From: an uncultured Eubacteriales bacterium
GTDB lineage: Bacteria > Bacillota > Clostridia > UBA1381 > UBA9506
DNA length: 9,291 nt
Assembly: GCA_902478395.1 (NCBI GenBank)
Contig: CABSKZ010000093.1
Location: 1-9,291 of the forward strand
Direction of reading: 5' to 3'
Positions 1 through 6,618 of the stretch are shown one piece after another (position 1 is the stretch's first letter; each line of letters begins with the position of its first letter). Below the pieces are notes generated by a model. That model worked only from the letters and a program-made list of their open reading frames with translations, did not search any database and was not told the origin of the DNA. The translations under genes were made by a program, and so were the position numbers.

Positions 1-123
1 AAGCCCCTGCATCCCGGCGAGAAGCCTGAGGCAGTGTTTGCACTGACCGACGGCGACGAGGTCGTGGCCGCCTATGCCTACTGCAACCTGCACGGGCTGT
101 GGAAAACCGATATTCCTGTTTAA
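1..123 (+). CDS. Superoxide reductase / desulfoferrodoxin, C-terminal fragment
   Basis: The first 40 codons read in frame from base 1 to a TAA at 121-123; the 5' part lies outside the window. The peptide contains GDEVVAAYAYCNLHGLWK. CNxHGxW is the signature of the non-heme iron centre of superoxide reductases (desulfoferrodoxin and neelaredoxin), where the Cys and His are the last two ligands of the catalytic Fe(Cys)(His)4 site. The family reduces superoxide to hydrogen peroxide in the cytoplasm of anaerobes without releasing oxygen, using rubredoxin-type electron donors. Because the N-terminus is missing, I cannot tell whether an N-terminal desulforedoxin (rubredoxin-like) domain is present, so the choice between 1Fe neelaredoxin and 2Fe desulfoferrodoxin stays open. 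The gene converges on ligA and ends at the hairpin at 137-175. Confidence 0.88.
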   Translation, partial: KPLHPGEKPEAVFALTDGDEVVAAYAYCNLHGLWKTDIPV

Positions 124-136
124 TTTTTTACCTGAT

Positions 137-175
137 AAAAATCTCCGGCCTGTTATGATATAGCCGGAGATTTTT
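137..175. terminator. Bidirectional intrinsic terminator between the superoxide reductase gene and ligA
   Basis: A perfect 13-bp inverted repeat (137-149 with 163-175, core TCTCCGGC/GCCGGAGA) flanks a 13-base loop. The stem begins with five A and ends with five T, followed by CTTTT, so it can act as a rho-independent terminator in either direction. It sits between the convergent stop codons at 121-123 and 179-181. Confidence 0.9.
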
Positions 176-178
176 CTT

Positions 179-2161
179 TTATTCCAGCATCTCATCCAAC
201 TCTGCGATGCCGACAACCGGAATGCCAAGTTGGTTGGCTTTGTCCAGCTTGCTTCCCGCGTCTTCACCCGCGAGGACATAATCTGTTTTTTTCGAAACAC
301 TGCCAATTACGCTGCCGCCGTTCTGCTCTATTTTCGCTGCAAGCTCCGTCCGAGGGATGCCTTCAAACTTTCCTGTGATGACAAATTTCTTTCCGGCCAG
401 ACGGTCGCTCTCGCCTTCCTTTTCCAGATACAGGGTATTTACCCCAGCGGCCTTCAGCTTTTCTACCAATTCCCGGTTAGCCGGATTACGGAAAAAGTCA
501 TATACATACTGCGCCGTTTTTTCCCCGATTTCATGCACGGCTGCCATCTGCTCCACTTCCGATTCCATAATGGCATCTAAGCTGCGAAACTGTTTCGCGA
601 GCAGCTTAGATGACCGCTGTCCGTTCAAACGGATGCCAAACGCAAAGAGCAGACGTGATAAATCGTTCTGTTTGGAATGTTCCAATGCGTCCAGAAGATT
701 TTGCGCGGATTTTTCTCCCATTTTTTCCATTCCCGCAACTTCTTCTTTTTTCAAAAAATATAGGTCTGCGGGCGAGGCTATCATACTTCGGTCAATCATC
801 TGTTCGATTATCGCCGGTCCCAAGCCATCGATATCCATTGCGCCTTTGGATGCAAAATGGATGATATTACGCACCAGCTGCGCCGGACAGTTCGTTCCGA
901 CACAGCGGTAGGCTGCTTCCCCATCCTCCCTCACGATTTCCGCGCCGCATTCGGGGCAGCGCTCCGGCATGATGAAGGGTCGTTCGTCCCCTGTGCGGTC
1001 CTCTTTGACCACTTCGATGATTTCTGGGATGATGTCTCCCGCTTTGCGCACAAGAACATTGTCACCTATCATAATATCTCTTTCCCGGATAAAGTCCAGA
1101 TTGTGCAGCGTTGCGCGGCTGACCGTAGAACCGGCGACACGGACTGGCTCCAGCACCGCATTTGGCGTGACGGCCCCGGTCCGGCCTACTTGCACGACAA
1201 TATCTAAAACCCTGGTTTTTTTGGTCTCCGCCGGAAACTTGTAGGCCACCGCCCAGCGGGGACATTTGGAAGTCGCCCCAAGTGTTTCCCGTTCCGCGAG
1301 GCTGTTAACCTTAATAACTGCTCCGTCGATTTCAAACGGCAGATGTTCCCGCTCCTCCCCGATTTCCAGCACGCGCGCAAATGCCGATCCGATATCCGGA
1401 TAGGTCCGGTTTTGCGGCACCACCTTAAACCCCAGCTTTCGGAGATATTCCAGCCCTTCTGCGTGGGTCGCAATTTCTTTTCCCTCAATTTGCTGAATAT
1501 TGAATATAAAAATGTCGAGATGCCTGTCCTTCGTAATGCTTGGATCGAGCTGACGCAGGCTTCCCGCTGCCGCGTTGCGCGGATTGGCAAACAACGGTTC
1601 CTCATTTTCCTCCCTGCGGATATTGAGTTTTTCAAAATCTTTCTTCCCAATGAACACCTCTCCGCGGACCTCCAGAAACGGAACCGGTTCTGCCAGGCGA
1701 AGCGGAATGGACTTTACCGTCTTAAGGTTCTGCGTGACATCCTCCCCCACTGCGCCGTCACCGCGCGTGGAACCGCGTGTGAACAAGCCGTCATGGTATT
1801 CCAGTGAAACGGACAGCCCGTCAATTTTGTATTCCACCACGTAATCATATGGCATATCTCCGAGCGCACCGGACACCCGCTGGTCAAACTCCAAAATTTC
1901 TTCCTTTGAAAACGCGTCATTTAAGCTCTGCATCAAAACAGTATGTGATACCGTATCGAATCCCGTTAAAACTGCACCGCCTACCCGCGTCGTTGGTGAA
2001 GCCGGATCCCTTTGTTCCGGGTATTTCTCTTCAAGCTCCTTCAGTTCGCGAAGCAGCATATCGTATTCATAATCCGTTATTTCGGGACTGTCCTCCACAT
2101 AATATTTATGCGCGTGGTACGTCAGGTATTTCGTCAGTTCCTTTAACCGCTTTACACTCAT
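179..2161 (-). CDS. ligA: NAD+-dependent DNA ligase LigA
   Basis: Seals nicks in duplex DNA using NAD+ as AMP donor, during Okazaki fragment joining and repair, in the cytoplasm. Numbering from the ATG at 2161 (660 aa, normal for the family), the domains are: N-terminal Ia domain with HKYYVEDSPEITDYEYD (about 18-34) for NAD+ binding; adenylation domain with the YKIDG motif, the AMP-accepting lysine being K112; OB fold; a four-cysteine zinc finger (C402, C405, C420, C425); helix-hairpin-helix repeats (about 444-585); and a C-terminal BRCT domain (about 586-660, starting LAGKKFVITGKFEG). All expected domains are intact. One HhH turn reads GIRLNG where GIRHVG or GIRHIG is common, a small departure with the glycines kept. 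The start is ambiguous: an in-frame TTG at 2165-2167 lies 5 bases from the AGGGGAG ribosome binding site, while the ATG lies 11 bases from it. Appears to be monocistronic, from its own promoter at 2206-2234. Confidence 0.98.
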   Translation of the reverse strand: MSVKRLKELTKYLTYHAHKYYVEDSPEITDYEYDMLLRELKELEEKYPEQRDPASPTTRVGGAVLTGFDTVSHTVLMQSLNDAFSKEEILEFDQRVSGALGDMPYDYVVEYKIDGLSVSLEYHDGLFTRGSTRGDGAVGEDVTQNLKTVKSIPLRLAEPVPFLEVRGEVFIGKKDFEKLNIRREENEEPLFANPRNAAAGSLRQLDPSITKDRHLDIFIFNIQQIEGKEIATHAEGLEYLRKLGFKVVPQNRTYPDIGSAFARVLEIGEEREHLPFEIDGAVIKVNSLAERETLGATSKCPRWAVAYKFPAETKKTRVLDIVVQVGRTGAVTPNAVLEPVRVAGSTVSRATLHNLDFIRERDIMIGDNVLVRKAGDIIPEIIEVVKEDRTGDERPFIMPERCPECGAEIVREDGEAAYRCVGTNCPAQLVRNIIHFASKGAMDIDGLGPAIIEQMIDRSMIASPADLYFLKKEEVAGMEKMGEKSAQNLLDALEHSKQNDLSRLLFAFGIRLNGQRSSKLLAKQFRSLDAIMESEVEQMAAVHEIGEKTAQYVYDFFRNPANRELVEKLKAAGVNTLYLEKEGESDRLAGKKFVITGKFEGIPRTELAAKIEQNGGSVIGSVSKKTDYVLAGEDAGSKLDKANQLGIPVVGIAELDEMLE

Positions 2162-2205
2162 CTTCAAAGCCGCTCCCCTGTTTTTGATGTAATTTCATTA
2201 TTTGT

Positions 2206-2234
2206 ATTATATCTCATTCCGTAAAAAAGTACAA
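2206..2234 (-). promoter_or_regulatory. Sigma-A type promoter for ligA
   Basis: On the minus strand, TTGTAC (2229-2234) and TATAAT (2206-2211) are separated by exactly 17 bases. The -10 is a perfect consensus match and the -35 matches 4 of 6. A transcript starting near 2199 would have a leader of about 38 bases carrying the AGGGGAG ribosome binding site. Confidence 0.75.
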
Positions 2235-2263
2235 TATTAATATGTGCAAATTCCTTACAGGTA

Positions 2264-2272
2264 TGATATAAT
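2264..2272 (+). promoter_or_regulatory. Extended -10 promoter reading toward the structured region and nitroreductase
   Basis: TGATATAAT is a perfect extended -10 element (TGn followed by TATAAT at 2267-2272). No good -35 exists at 17-18 bases upstream (GTGCAA or TGTGCA), which is common for extended -10 promoters. The predicted start is near 2279, at the left arm of the first stem of the candidate RNA. It diverges from the ligA promoter, with start sites about 80 bases apart. Confidence 0.55.
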
Positions 2273-2275
2273 AAC

Positions 2276-2550
2276 CTCAAAAGGTTCTAACGAGCGGCGG
2301 CGTTTTCCACCGCCCGAACGTCTACGGCGTTCACTTTTGAGAACATTGAACCATTATTCGGCAAGCGTCAAGCTGTTTGCTAGTGCATTGCCGTATATTC
2401 TACAGGCGTAAAACACGAAACATGGAGTAAAAACTCCAGTCCGCCGAAGCCGACACATAGAAGCACTGAATTAAATCGTTCTTTTATTGGCAGAGCATAA
2501 ACCCGAAAAGAACTTCTACTTATACAGCATTGCACATTTCTTATACGCCT
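2276..2550 (+). ncRNA. Candidate structured noncoding RNA, family not identified
   Basis: No plausible protein gene lies here, but complementary arms are dense. Stem A is CTCAAAAG (2276-2283) with CTTTTGAG (2334-2341), enclosing two hairpins: GGCGG 2296-2300 with CCGCC 2310-2314, and GAACG 2316-2320 with CGTTC 2328-2332, giving a three-way junction. Next is CGGCAA 2359-2364 with TTGCCG 2388-2393. A long-range stem AGGCGTA 2404-2410 with TACGCCT 2544-2550 encloses the hairpin TGGAGT-AAAA-ACTCCA (2423-2438) and a long arm made of TAGAAG/CTTCTA (2458-2463, 2513-2518) and GTTCTTTT/AAAAGAAC (2478-2485, 2506-2513). Two further pairings would be pseudoknots: GTTC 2284-2287 with GAAC 2348-2351, and GTGCA 2383-2387 with TGCAC 2531-2535. 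An extended -10 promoter lies just upstream. Stem finding was by eye with no energy calculation or covariation. I do not recognise the family: the size and clostridial setting make raiA RNA or another large clostridial RNA worth testing, and it lacks T-box, RNase P and tmRNA hallmarks I know. It could be a free RNA or a long leader of the nitroreductase. Confidence 0.45.
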
Positions 2551-2615
2551 CCGCCAGGGAATGAAACTACACACATGAATTTTTTCACCCCGTTCGGAAA
2601 CTTATTGTTGCCGTT

Positions 2616-2645
2616 AAAGACTATCAGGCCGATTGATGGTTTTTG
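2616..2645 (+). terminator. Possible weak intrinsic terminator after the structured region
   Basis: ACTATCA (2620-2626) pairs with TGATGGT (2634-2640), including one G-U pair, around a 7-base loop. Flanking AAAG and TTTT (2616-2619, 2641-2644) can extend the stem. The stem is AU-rich and its T-run is only five bases long, so it would be weak. It could end the candidate RNA before the nitroreductase gene or act as an attenuator. Confidence 0.3.
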
Positions 2646-2694
2646 CACCTGCTTAAGGCGGCCTTGAAAGTAAGAAAGGAAGGAATGAAAAACA

Positions 2695-3267
2695 ATGACA
2701 GCAAAAGAACTGATTCAAAACAGAAGAACTATCCGCAAATTTTTGCAAAAGCCTATTCCGGCGGAACGCCTTCGGGCGTATATCGACTGTGCCCGCCTCG
2801 CTCCCTCGGGAGCAAATCTCCAACCCCTCCGGTACGTGCTGGTCCGCACACCGGAAATGGTCGAAAAGCTTTTTCCCCTGGTGCGCTGGGCGGCCTATCT
2901 CGCGCCGGACTACAACCCAAAGAAGGAAGAACGGCCCACCGCGTTCATCGCCGTGGCCGCGGAGCTTTCCGTCAGAAAATCGGGCTATGAAGCGGACATG
3001 GGGGCAGCGGTTGAAAACATGATACTCGCCGCAGAAGAGGACGGCATTGGCTCCTGCTGGATGGGCGCAATCGATTATGAAAAAATCAGCACACTTTTGG
3101 AGCTTTCAGATTCACAAAAGCTGCTCTGCGTCGTCGCAATGGGATATAAAGACGAGCAGCCAGAGGAGGTGTGCGTAGCAGAAGGGGACATCAAGTATTA
3201 TCTAAAAGACGGAACCTTGCGCGTACCAAAGCGCCCCATGGACGAAGTGCTGCTAAAAGAGCTATAA
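2695..3267 (+). CDS. Nitroreductase family FMN-dependent oxidoreductase
   Basis: This 190-aa protein is close to the small end of the nitroreductase family, homodimeric flavoproteins that use NAD(P)H to reduce nitro compounds, quinones, enones or other acceptors in the cytoplasm. Visible family marks are RRTIRKF (residues 10-16, FMN phosphate contacts), APSGANLQP (36-44, matching the APSxxNxQP flavin motif), the DMGAAVENMILAAEEDGIG helix (101-119) followed by SCWMG, and the late strand VVAMGYKDEQP (146-156). The physiological substrate cannot be told from sequence. The start ATG follows GAAAGGAAGGA with about 10 bases of spacing. No strong promoter is seen in the 50 bases directly upstream, so transcription may come from the extended -10 element at 2264 through the structured region. 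No partner gene follows on this strand. Confidence 0.92.
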   Translation: MTAKELIQNRRTIRKFLQKPIPAERLRAYIDCARLAPSGANLQPLRYVLVRTPEMVEKLFPLVRWAAYLAPDYNPKKEERPTAFIAVAAELSVRKSGYEADMGAAVENMILAAEEDGIGSCWMGAIDYEKISTLLELSDSQKLLCVVAMGYKDEQPEEVCVAEGDIKYYLKDGTLRVPKRPMDEVLLKEL

Positions 3268-3538
3268 ATCGTTTCGGAAAATTTTAATTCTAACTTCCTG
3301 GTTTAAGGATGGTTAGGATTGAAAATTTATTGAAACAAAAATACTGATATTTCACATAAACTTTCTTCATGTTGTGGATGAATTTTCTCCATTTCTAATT
3401 CTAAAGATGCGGATGTGGATTAGATAAATCGGACGTGGGAAGCAAATCGCCCTGATAACGCTTTCAACTATAAATCTCACTCACTGAAAATGGATGTATC
3501 TGCAAAACAAGGTGTTTTTTCTAAAAGCAAGTATGTTG
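3268..3538. other. Gene-free intergenic region with two hairpins sharing a 9-base repeat
   Basis: No convincing gene is seen on either strand. Besides the long hairpin at 3279-3328, CTAATTC (3395-3401) pairs with GGATTAG (3417-3423) around a 15-base loop. The sequence TAATTCTAA occurs in the left arm of each hairpin (3285-3293 and 3396-3404). A short frame with an ATG at 3490 (47 codons) runs through the terminator and into the end of the flippase gene on the other strand, and lacks a ribosome binding site. The region is AT-rich relative to the genes and ends at the terminator at 3539-3573. Confidence 0.5.
3279..3328. repeat. Long imperfect inverted repeat downstream of the nitroreductase gene
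   Basis: Arms 3279-3294 and 3312-3328 pair over about 16 bp with one bulge (G3321) and one G-U pair; the inner CCT/AGG (3297-3299, 3306-3308) extends the hairpin around a short loop. It starts 12 bases after the nitroreductase stop codon. It lacks a downstream T-run on +, so as an intrinsic terminator it is atypical, but it may protect the mRNA 3' end or help termination. Confidence 0.5.
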
Positions 3539-3573
3539 AAAGCCCCGCTGATTATACAATCTGCAGGGCTTTT
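3539..3573. terminator. Bidirectional intrinsic terminator between the nitroreductase and flippase genes
   Basis: AAAGCCC (3539-3545) pairs with GGGCTTT (3566-3572); inside it, GC/GC and GATT/AATC continue the stem with single-base mismatches on each side around an ATAC loop. On + it runs into TTTTATT. On minus, where it lies 17 bases past the flippase stop codon, it ends in TTTC. It is the clear terminator for the flippase transcript and the end point for anything transcribed rightward from the nitroreductase side. Confidence 0.85.
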
Positions 3574-3589
3574 ATTGAATTTCCGAACA

Positions 3590-4975
3590 TTACCGCCGGA
3601 GCATCTTTTTCACCGTTTTTAACAAGTCCTTGAGATTGATTACAAAAACCAGCAGGAACAGAACCGACTCATACGCAATCCATCCCGGAACCTCATTGAT
3701 CATAATAACTGCCTGCGCTAAAATAATTACAAAATTTAAAACAAGCCGTAATTTATCCCATCGGATGCGAATGAAGCTCTGCGTGTGGACAAACCGAATC
3801 AGGAACATGACGAAATAGCTGATGAAGGTTGCAATAGCCGCGCCGTTAACGCCAATAGTCGGAATCAGCAGCAGGTTCAGTACGATATTGACCAGCGCGC
3901 TGATAAAGGTTGTGACCATTGTTGCGACCGTCTTTTTCTCCACCATATACACGCTTGACAAAAAAGCGGCGAGGCAGGCAAAAGTTGTCGCAAGGACGAG
4001 AAACGGAATGTACTGCCACGACTCATAAAACGCCTCAGACGCCAGCAGACGGGTGACAAACTTGGCGGACAGAATTAAAAATGATGCGGTCAGAAATGCA
4101 ATGGACTGGTAAACGCCGGAGACCTGCGTAAAAAACTGCTCCCGGGAGCGTTTATCCTCCGAAACCGCGGAAATCTGCCATGCTTCGCCGAAAATATTTG
4201 ATACAATAATTAATATCGTGGGTATTTTATTTGCAATAGCATAGATGCCGTTTGCCGCGCTGCTGATAAGGAAGGCGACCATGTACCGGTCTGAAATATT
4301 GATAATCCAGGTACAGATTGTGTTCGGAATCAACGGAATGGAATATTTCAGCATGACGCGTGTGAGCCAGACATTGAGCTTTTTTAGGTTAAAATACCGG
4401 TAGAGACGTGCGATTAAGGTCAGACAGATGGTGGAAATTGTATCCGTCAGGATCGTCGCAAGCACATAGCCCTCCACGCCAAAGTGGAAGACCCCGAGCA
4501 GCAACACATTAAATACAATCGTAAGAATGGTTTTAAATACTCCGTCTATCGCGTAAAGGCGGACATAGCCTTTGGCCCGTACAAACTGGGAACAGATACC
4601 CTGCATGGAGGACATGAAAATAAACAGATAGATATAGAAGGTGTATTCCCCAATCATCGGGATTCCCGCCATCACCGGTTCAAACAGCAGGAGCACCAGA
4701 AACCCGCCGAGCATGATAAGAACTCCGGTTGTGAAAACACTCTGCTTGTCCATTCTGCGTTCCAGGCCAAAACGGATGATTGCGTGCGTAATTCCCACCG
4801 TTGCAATCGGAATCAGTAGATTACAGGTCTGGACGATGATGTCCACAACACCGTAACTCTCGTTCGAAAGAACGCGGGTGTAAAATGGTAACAAAAGAAA
4901 CACCAACAGCTTGGAGCTGAAGGTGCCAATGGCAAATATGAATGTGTTGGAAACCAGTTTTTTATATTTGTTCAT
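3590..4975 (-). CDS. Wzx-type oligosaccharide flippase (polysaccharide biosynthesis protein)
   Basis: A 461-aa polytopic membrane protein of the MOP (multidrug/oligosaccharidyl-lipid/polysaccharide) exporter superfamily, which flips undecaprenyl-linked glycans or similar lipids across the cytoplasmic membrane. The N-terminus (SNTFIFAIGTFSSKLL, residues 9-24, then LLLPFYTRVLS) and the central stretch around SDRYMVAFLISSAANGIY (228-245) with IFGEAWQ (261-267) are typical of the Polysacc_synt/PST branch. About 12-14 hydrophobic segments are spread over the whole length, including 12-30, 80-100, 111-127, 150-165, 325-343, 352-372, 378-396, 412-426 and 435-447. It ends in a basic tail (TVKKMLRR). 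The start ATG is preceded by GGGAAGAG with about 6-7 bases of spacing and by a strong promoter. No glycosyltransferase or polymerase gene flanks it here, so it is an isolated flippase and its glycan substrate is unknown. MurJ is less likely given the PST-type motifs. Confidence 0.9.
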   Translation of the reverse strand: MNKYKKLVSNTFIFAIGTFSSKLLVFLLLPFYTRVLSNESYGVVDIIVQTCNLLIPIATVGITHAIIRFGLERRMDKQSVFTTGVLIMLGGFLVLLLFEPVMAGIPMIGEYTFYIYLFIFMSSMQGICSQFVRAKGYVRLYAIDGVFKTILTIVFNVLLLGVFHFGVEGYVLATILTDTISTICLTLIARLYRYFNLKKLNVWLTRVMLKYSIPLIPNTICTWIINISDRYMVAFLISSAANGIYAIANKIPTILIIVSNIFGEAWQISAVSEDKRSREQFFTQVSGVYQSIAFLTASFLILSAKFVTRLLASEAFYESWQYIPFLVLATTFACLAAFLSSVYMVEKKTVATMVTTFISALVNIVLNLLLIPTIGVNGAAIATFISYFVMFLIRFVHTQSFIRIRWDKLRLVLNFVIILAQAVIMINEVPGWIAYESVLFLLVFVINLKDLLKTVKKMLRR

Positions 4976-5011
4976 TTGTTCTCTTCCCGCGGCAAATTCA
5001 AATTCCTACTT

Positions 5012-5040
5012 ATTATAACAGTTTTTTTCAGGTTCCGCAA
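5012..5040 (-). promoter_or_regulatory. Promoter for the flippase gene
   Basis: On the minus strand, TTGCGG (5035-5040) and TATAAT (5012-5017) are 17 bases apart, with TGT directly before the -10, making it an extended -10 promoter. It sits in the 100-base gap after tlyA, so the flippase can be transcribed independently. No hairpin terminator is seen between tlyA and this promoter, so read-through from nth-tlyA is also possible. Confidence 0.75.
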
Positions 5041-5075
5041 GATACGGCGCCCAAAATTCTGTTTTTTTCGCAAAA

Positions 5076-5879
5076 TCAATCCAATTCCGCGTGTGACGCT
5101 TCTACGACCTCAGCTGTCCGCCCTATAGGAAGCGATGATTCCGCCCCTTTTTTCAGAAAAATGAGATACTCAATATTCCCTTCCGGCCCTTTGACAGGAG
5201 AGAAATCTAACCCGCAGACACCGAATCCCAGGTTTTCGGAAAGCCCATACACCTTTTCCACCACTTCGGCGTGAACCGCCTTGTCGCGGACGACGCCCTT
5301 CTTACCGACCTTCTCCCTCCCTGCCTCAAACTGCGGTTTTATCAGCGCCACAGCCTCCCCGCCTTCCTTCAGGAGAGTATGCACAACCGGAAGGACAAGC
5401 GAAAGGGAAATGAACGCGACATCGACGGATGCAAAATCGAGGCAGTCCGGAACCTGCTCCCGTGTCACATACCGAATGTTGGACCGTTCCAGATTCACAA
5501 CGCGCGGATCGGTCCGCAGCTTCCACGCAAGCTGACCATAACCGACATCTACGGCATACACCTTCGCGGCACCATTTTGCAGCATACAGTCGGTAAAACC
5601 GCCGGTGGAAGCTCCCACATCCATACAAATACGGTTTTCCAACACAACCGGGAACACGGACATAGCTTTTTCTAACTTCAGGCCACCCCGGCTGACATAT
5701 TTGAGCGTTTGGCCGCGCACCTCCACGTGCTGCCCCGGCACTACAAATGTTCCGGCCTTGTCACATTTCTGATTGTCGACATACACAATACCGGACATAA
5801 TGATTGCTTTCGCTTTCTCCCGGCTTTCTGCCAGGTTATGGTCTGCAAGATAGACATCCAGCCGTGTCTTTTCTGTCAT
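5076..5879 (-). CDS. tlyA: TlyA family rRNA (cytidine-2'-O)-methyltransferase
   Basis: Family members methylate the 2'-hydroxyl of cytidines in 16S and/or 23S rRNA using S-adenosylmethionine; this modification affects sensitivity to capreomycin-type antibiotics in mycobacteria. The 267-aa protein has an N-terminal S4 RNA-binding domain (about 5-60, TRLDVYLADHNLAESREKAK) and an FtsJ-like Rossmann methyltransferase domain: SRGGLKL (63-69), SAM-binding DVGASTGGFTD (87-97), DVAFISL (153-159), KPQFEA (181-186) and GPEGNIEYL (231-239). The expected K-D-K-E set is present as K68, D153, K181 and E237. The start ATG overlaps the nth stop codon as ATGA and has GGAGG 9 bases upstream inside nth, so translation is probably coupled. 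The frame stays open 44 codons further upstream, but that part merely shadows nth. Older annotations call such proteins hemolysin A; the methyltransferase role is much better supported. Confidence 0.96.
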   Translation of the reverse strand: MTEKTRLDVYLADHNLAESREKAKAIIMSGIVYVDNQKCDKAGTFVVPGQHVEVRGQTLKYVSRGGLKLEKAMSVFPVVLENRICMDVGASTGGFTDCMLQNGAAKVYAVDVGYGQLAWKLRTDPRVVNLERSNIRYVTREQVPDCLDFASVDVAFISLSLVLPVVHTLLKEGGEAVALIKPQFEAGREKVGKKGVVRDKAVHAEVVEKVYGLSENLGFGVCGLDFSPVKGPEGNIEYLIFLKKGAESSLPIGRTAEVVEASHAELD

Positions 5880-6538
5880 GATTTTTTTCCTCCAGACGAC
5901 GCAAATCCATTTTTCTTCGCATAGTCGCAGATTTCCGTCAGCCCGCAAACATCGCACTGCGGACGCCGCGCGATGCAAATTACCCTGCCGTGCTCCACGA
6001 GCTGGTGGCATATCTGGTTGCCATAGTCAGGCGGTATGATTTTCCTGAGATCCATTTCAATTTTGGTAGGGTCTGTATTTTTCGTCAGTCCTATCAAAGT
6101 GGTGATGCGCTTTGCATGCGTATCGACCACGATTGCGGGTTTGCCAAAAATATCTCCCAAAACAAGATTAGCGGTTTTGCGGCCTACGCCGGGGAGCTTC
6201 AACAAGTCTTCCATATTGTCGGGAACCTTGCCGCCGAACTCGGAAATTAACATCTGGCTGCACCCAATAATATTTTTCGCCTTGTTATGGTAAAAGCCGG
6301 TCGATTTAATGTCCTGCTCCAGTTCCGACAAATCTGCCTTGGCAAAGGCGTAACAATCCGGATATTTTTTATACAGCGTTTTAGTGACGATGTTGACTCG
6401 CGCATCCGTACACTGCGCCGCGAGCTGCGTCGCGATAAGCAGTTGGAACGGGTCCTGATAGTGCAGGGTACACGGCGTTGCGCCGTATTCCCGGTCAAAA
6501 TAGTCCTTTATGTACAAAACCTTTTCTTTTTTTGTCAT
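5876..6538 (-). CDS. nth: Endonuclease III (DNA glycosylase / AP lyase)
   Basis: Removes oxidised pyrimidines from DNA and cleaves the abasic site by beta-elimination, starting base excision repair. The 220-aa protein matches the family length. Seen in order: LIATQLAAQCTDARVN (34-49), the helix-hairpin-helix LPGVGRKTAN (115-124) with catalytic lysine K121, VVDTHAKR (137-144) with catalytic aspartate D139, and a C-terminal [4Fe-4S] loop with the classic spacing C188-x6-C195-x2-C198-x5-C204. All key residues are present. The ATG is preceded by a consensus AGGAGG with 7 bases of spacing. It is the first gene of a two-gene unit, and its stop codon overlaps the tlyA start by 4 bases. MutY is excluded because of the Lys/Asp bifunctional signature and the short length. 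Confidence 0.97.
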   Translation of the reverse strand: MTKKEKVLYIKDYFDREYGATPCTLHYQDPFQLLIATQLAAQCTDARVNIVTKTLYKKYPDCYAFAKADLSELEQDIKSTGFYHNKAKNIIGCSQMLISEFGGKVPDNMEDLLKLPGVGRKTANLVLGDIFGKPAIVVDTHAKRITTLIGLTKNTDPTKIEMDLRKIIPPDYGNQICHQLVEHGRVICIARRPQCDVCGLTEICDYAKKNGFASSGGKKS

Positions 6539-6560
6539 GGCCAGACCTCCTCAGCATGGT

Positions 6561-6566
6561 ATTATA
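6561..6566 (-). promoter_or_regulatory. Possible -10 element for nth-tlyA
   Basis: A perfect TATAAT lies on the minus strand 22 bases before the nth ATG. No recognisable -35 lies 16-18 bases upstream, where the sequence is the terminator stem of the upstream gene. A start near 6554 would give a leader of about 16 bases that still includes the AGGAGG at 6544-6549. Confidence 0.4.
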
Positions 6567-6584
6567 TCCGCAAGAAAGGAACAG

Positions 6585-6618
6585 CAGGGCGCACCAGCTT
6601 TCATGCGCCCTGTATTTT
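6585..6618. terminator. Intrinsic terminator between the phosphodiester glycosidase gene and nth
   Basis: A perfect 9-bp stem CAGGGCGCA (6585-6593) with TGCGCCCTG (6604-6612) has a 10-base loop. On the minus strand it follows the glycosidase stop codon at 6619-6621 and is followed by a pyrimidine-rich CTGTTCCTTTCTT. The + strand tail, TATTTTTTATT, is a better T-run but no + gene ends here. It separates the glycosidase from nth-tlyA. Confidence 0.75.

Noticed and set aside
2380..2574. 64-codon open frame on minus inside the structured region
   Set aside because: Composition is unlike a protein, no ribosome binding site was seen before its start, and it overlaps the arms of the candidate RNA.
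2643..2990. 115-codon frame on + overlapping the nitroreductase start
   Set aside because: It is out of frame with the nitroreductase, which has clear family motifs across the same bases; this frame is only a shadow.
3490..3633. Possible 47-codon small gene on + beginning ATGGATGTATCT
   Set aside because: It has no ribosome binding site, runs straight through the bidirectional terminator and into the flippase 3' end, and resembles no family I know.
5880..6011. N-terminal extension of TlyA by 44 residues
   Set aside because: The extension lies wholly inside nth in another frame, while the ATG at 5879 has a GGAGG site and a typical TlyA N-terminus (S4 domain begins at once).
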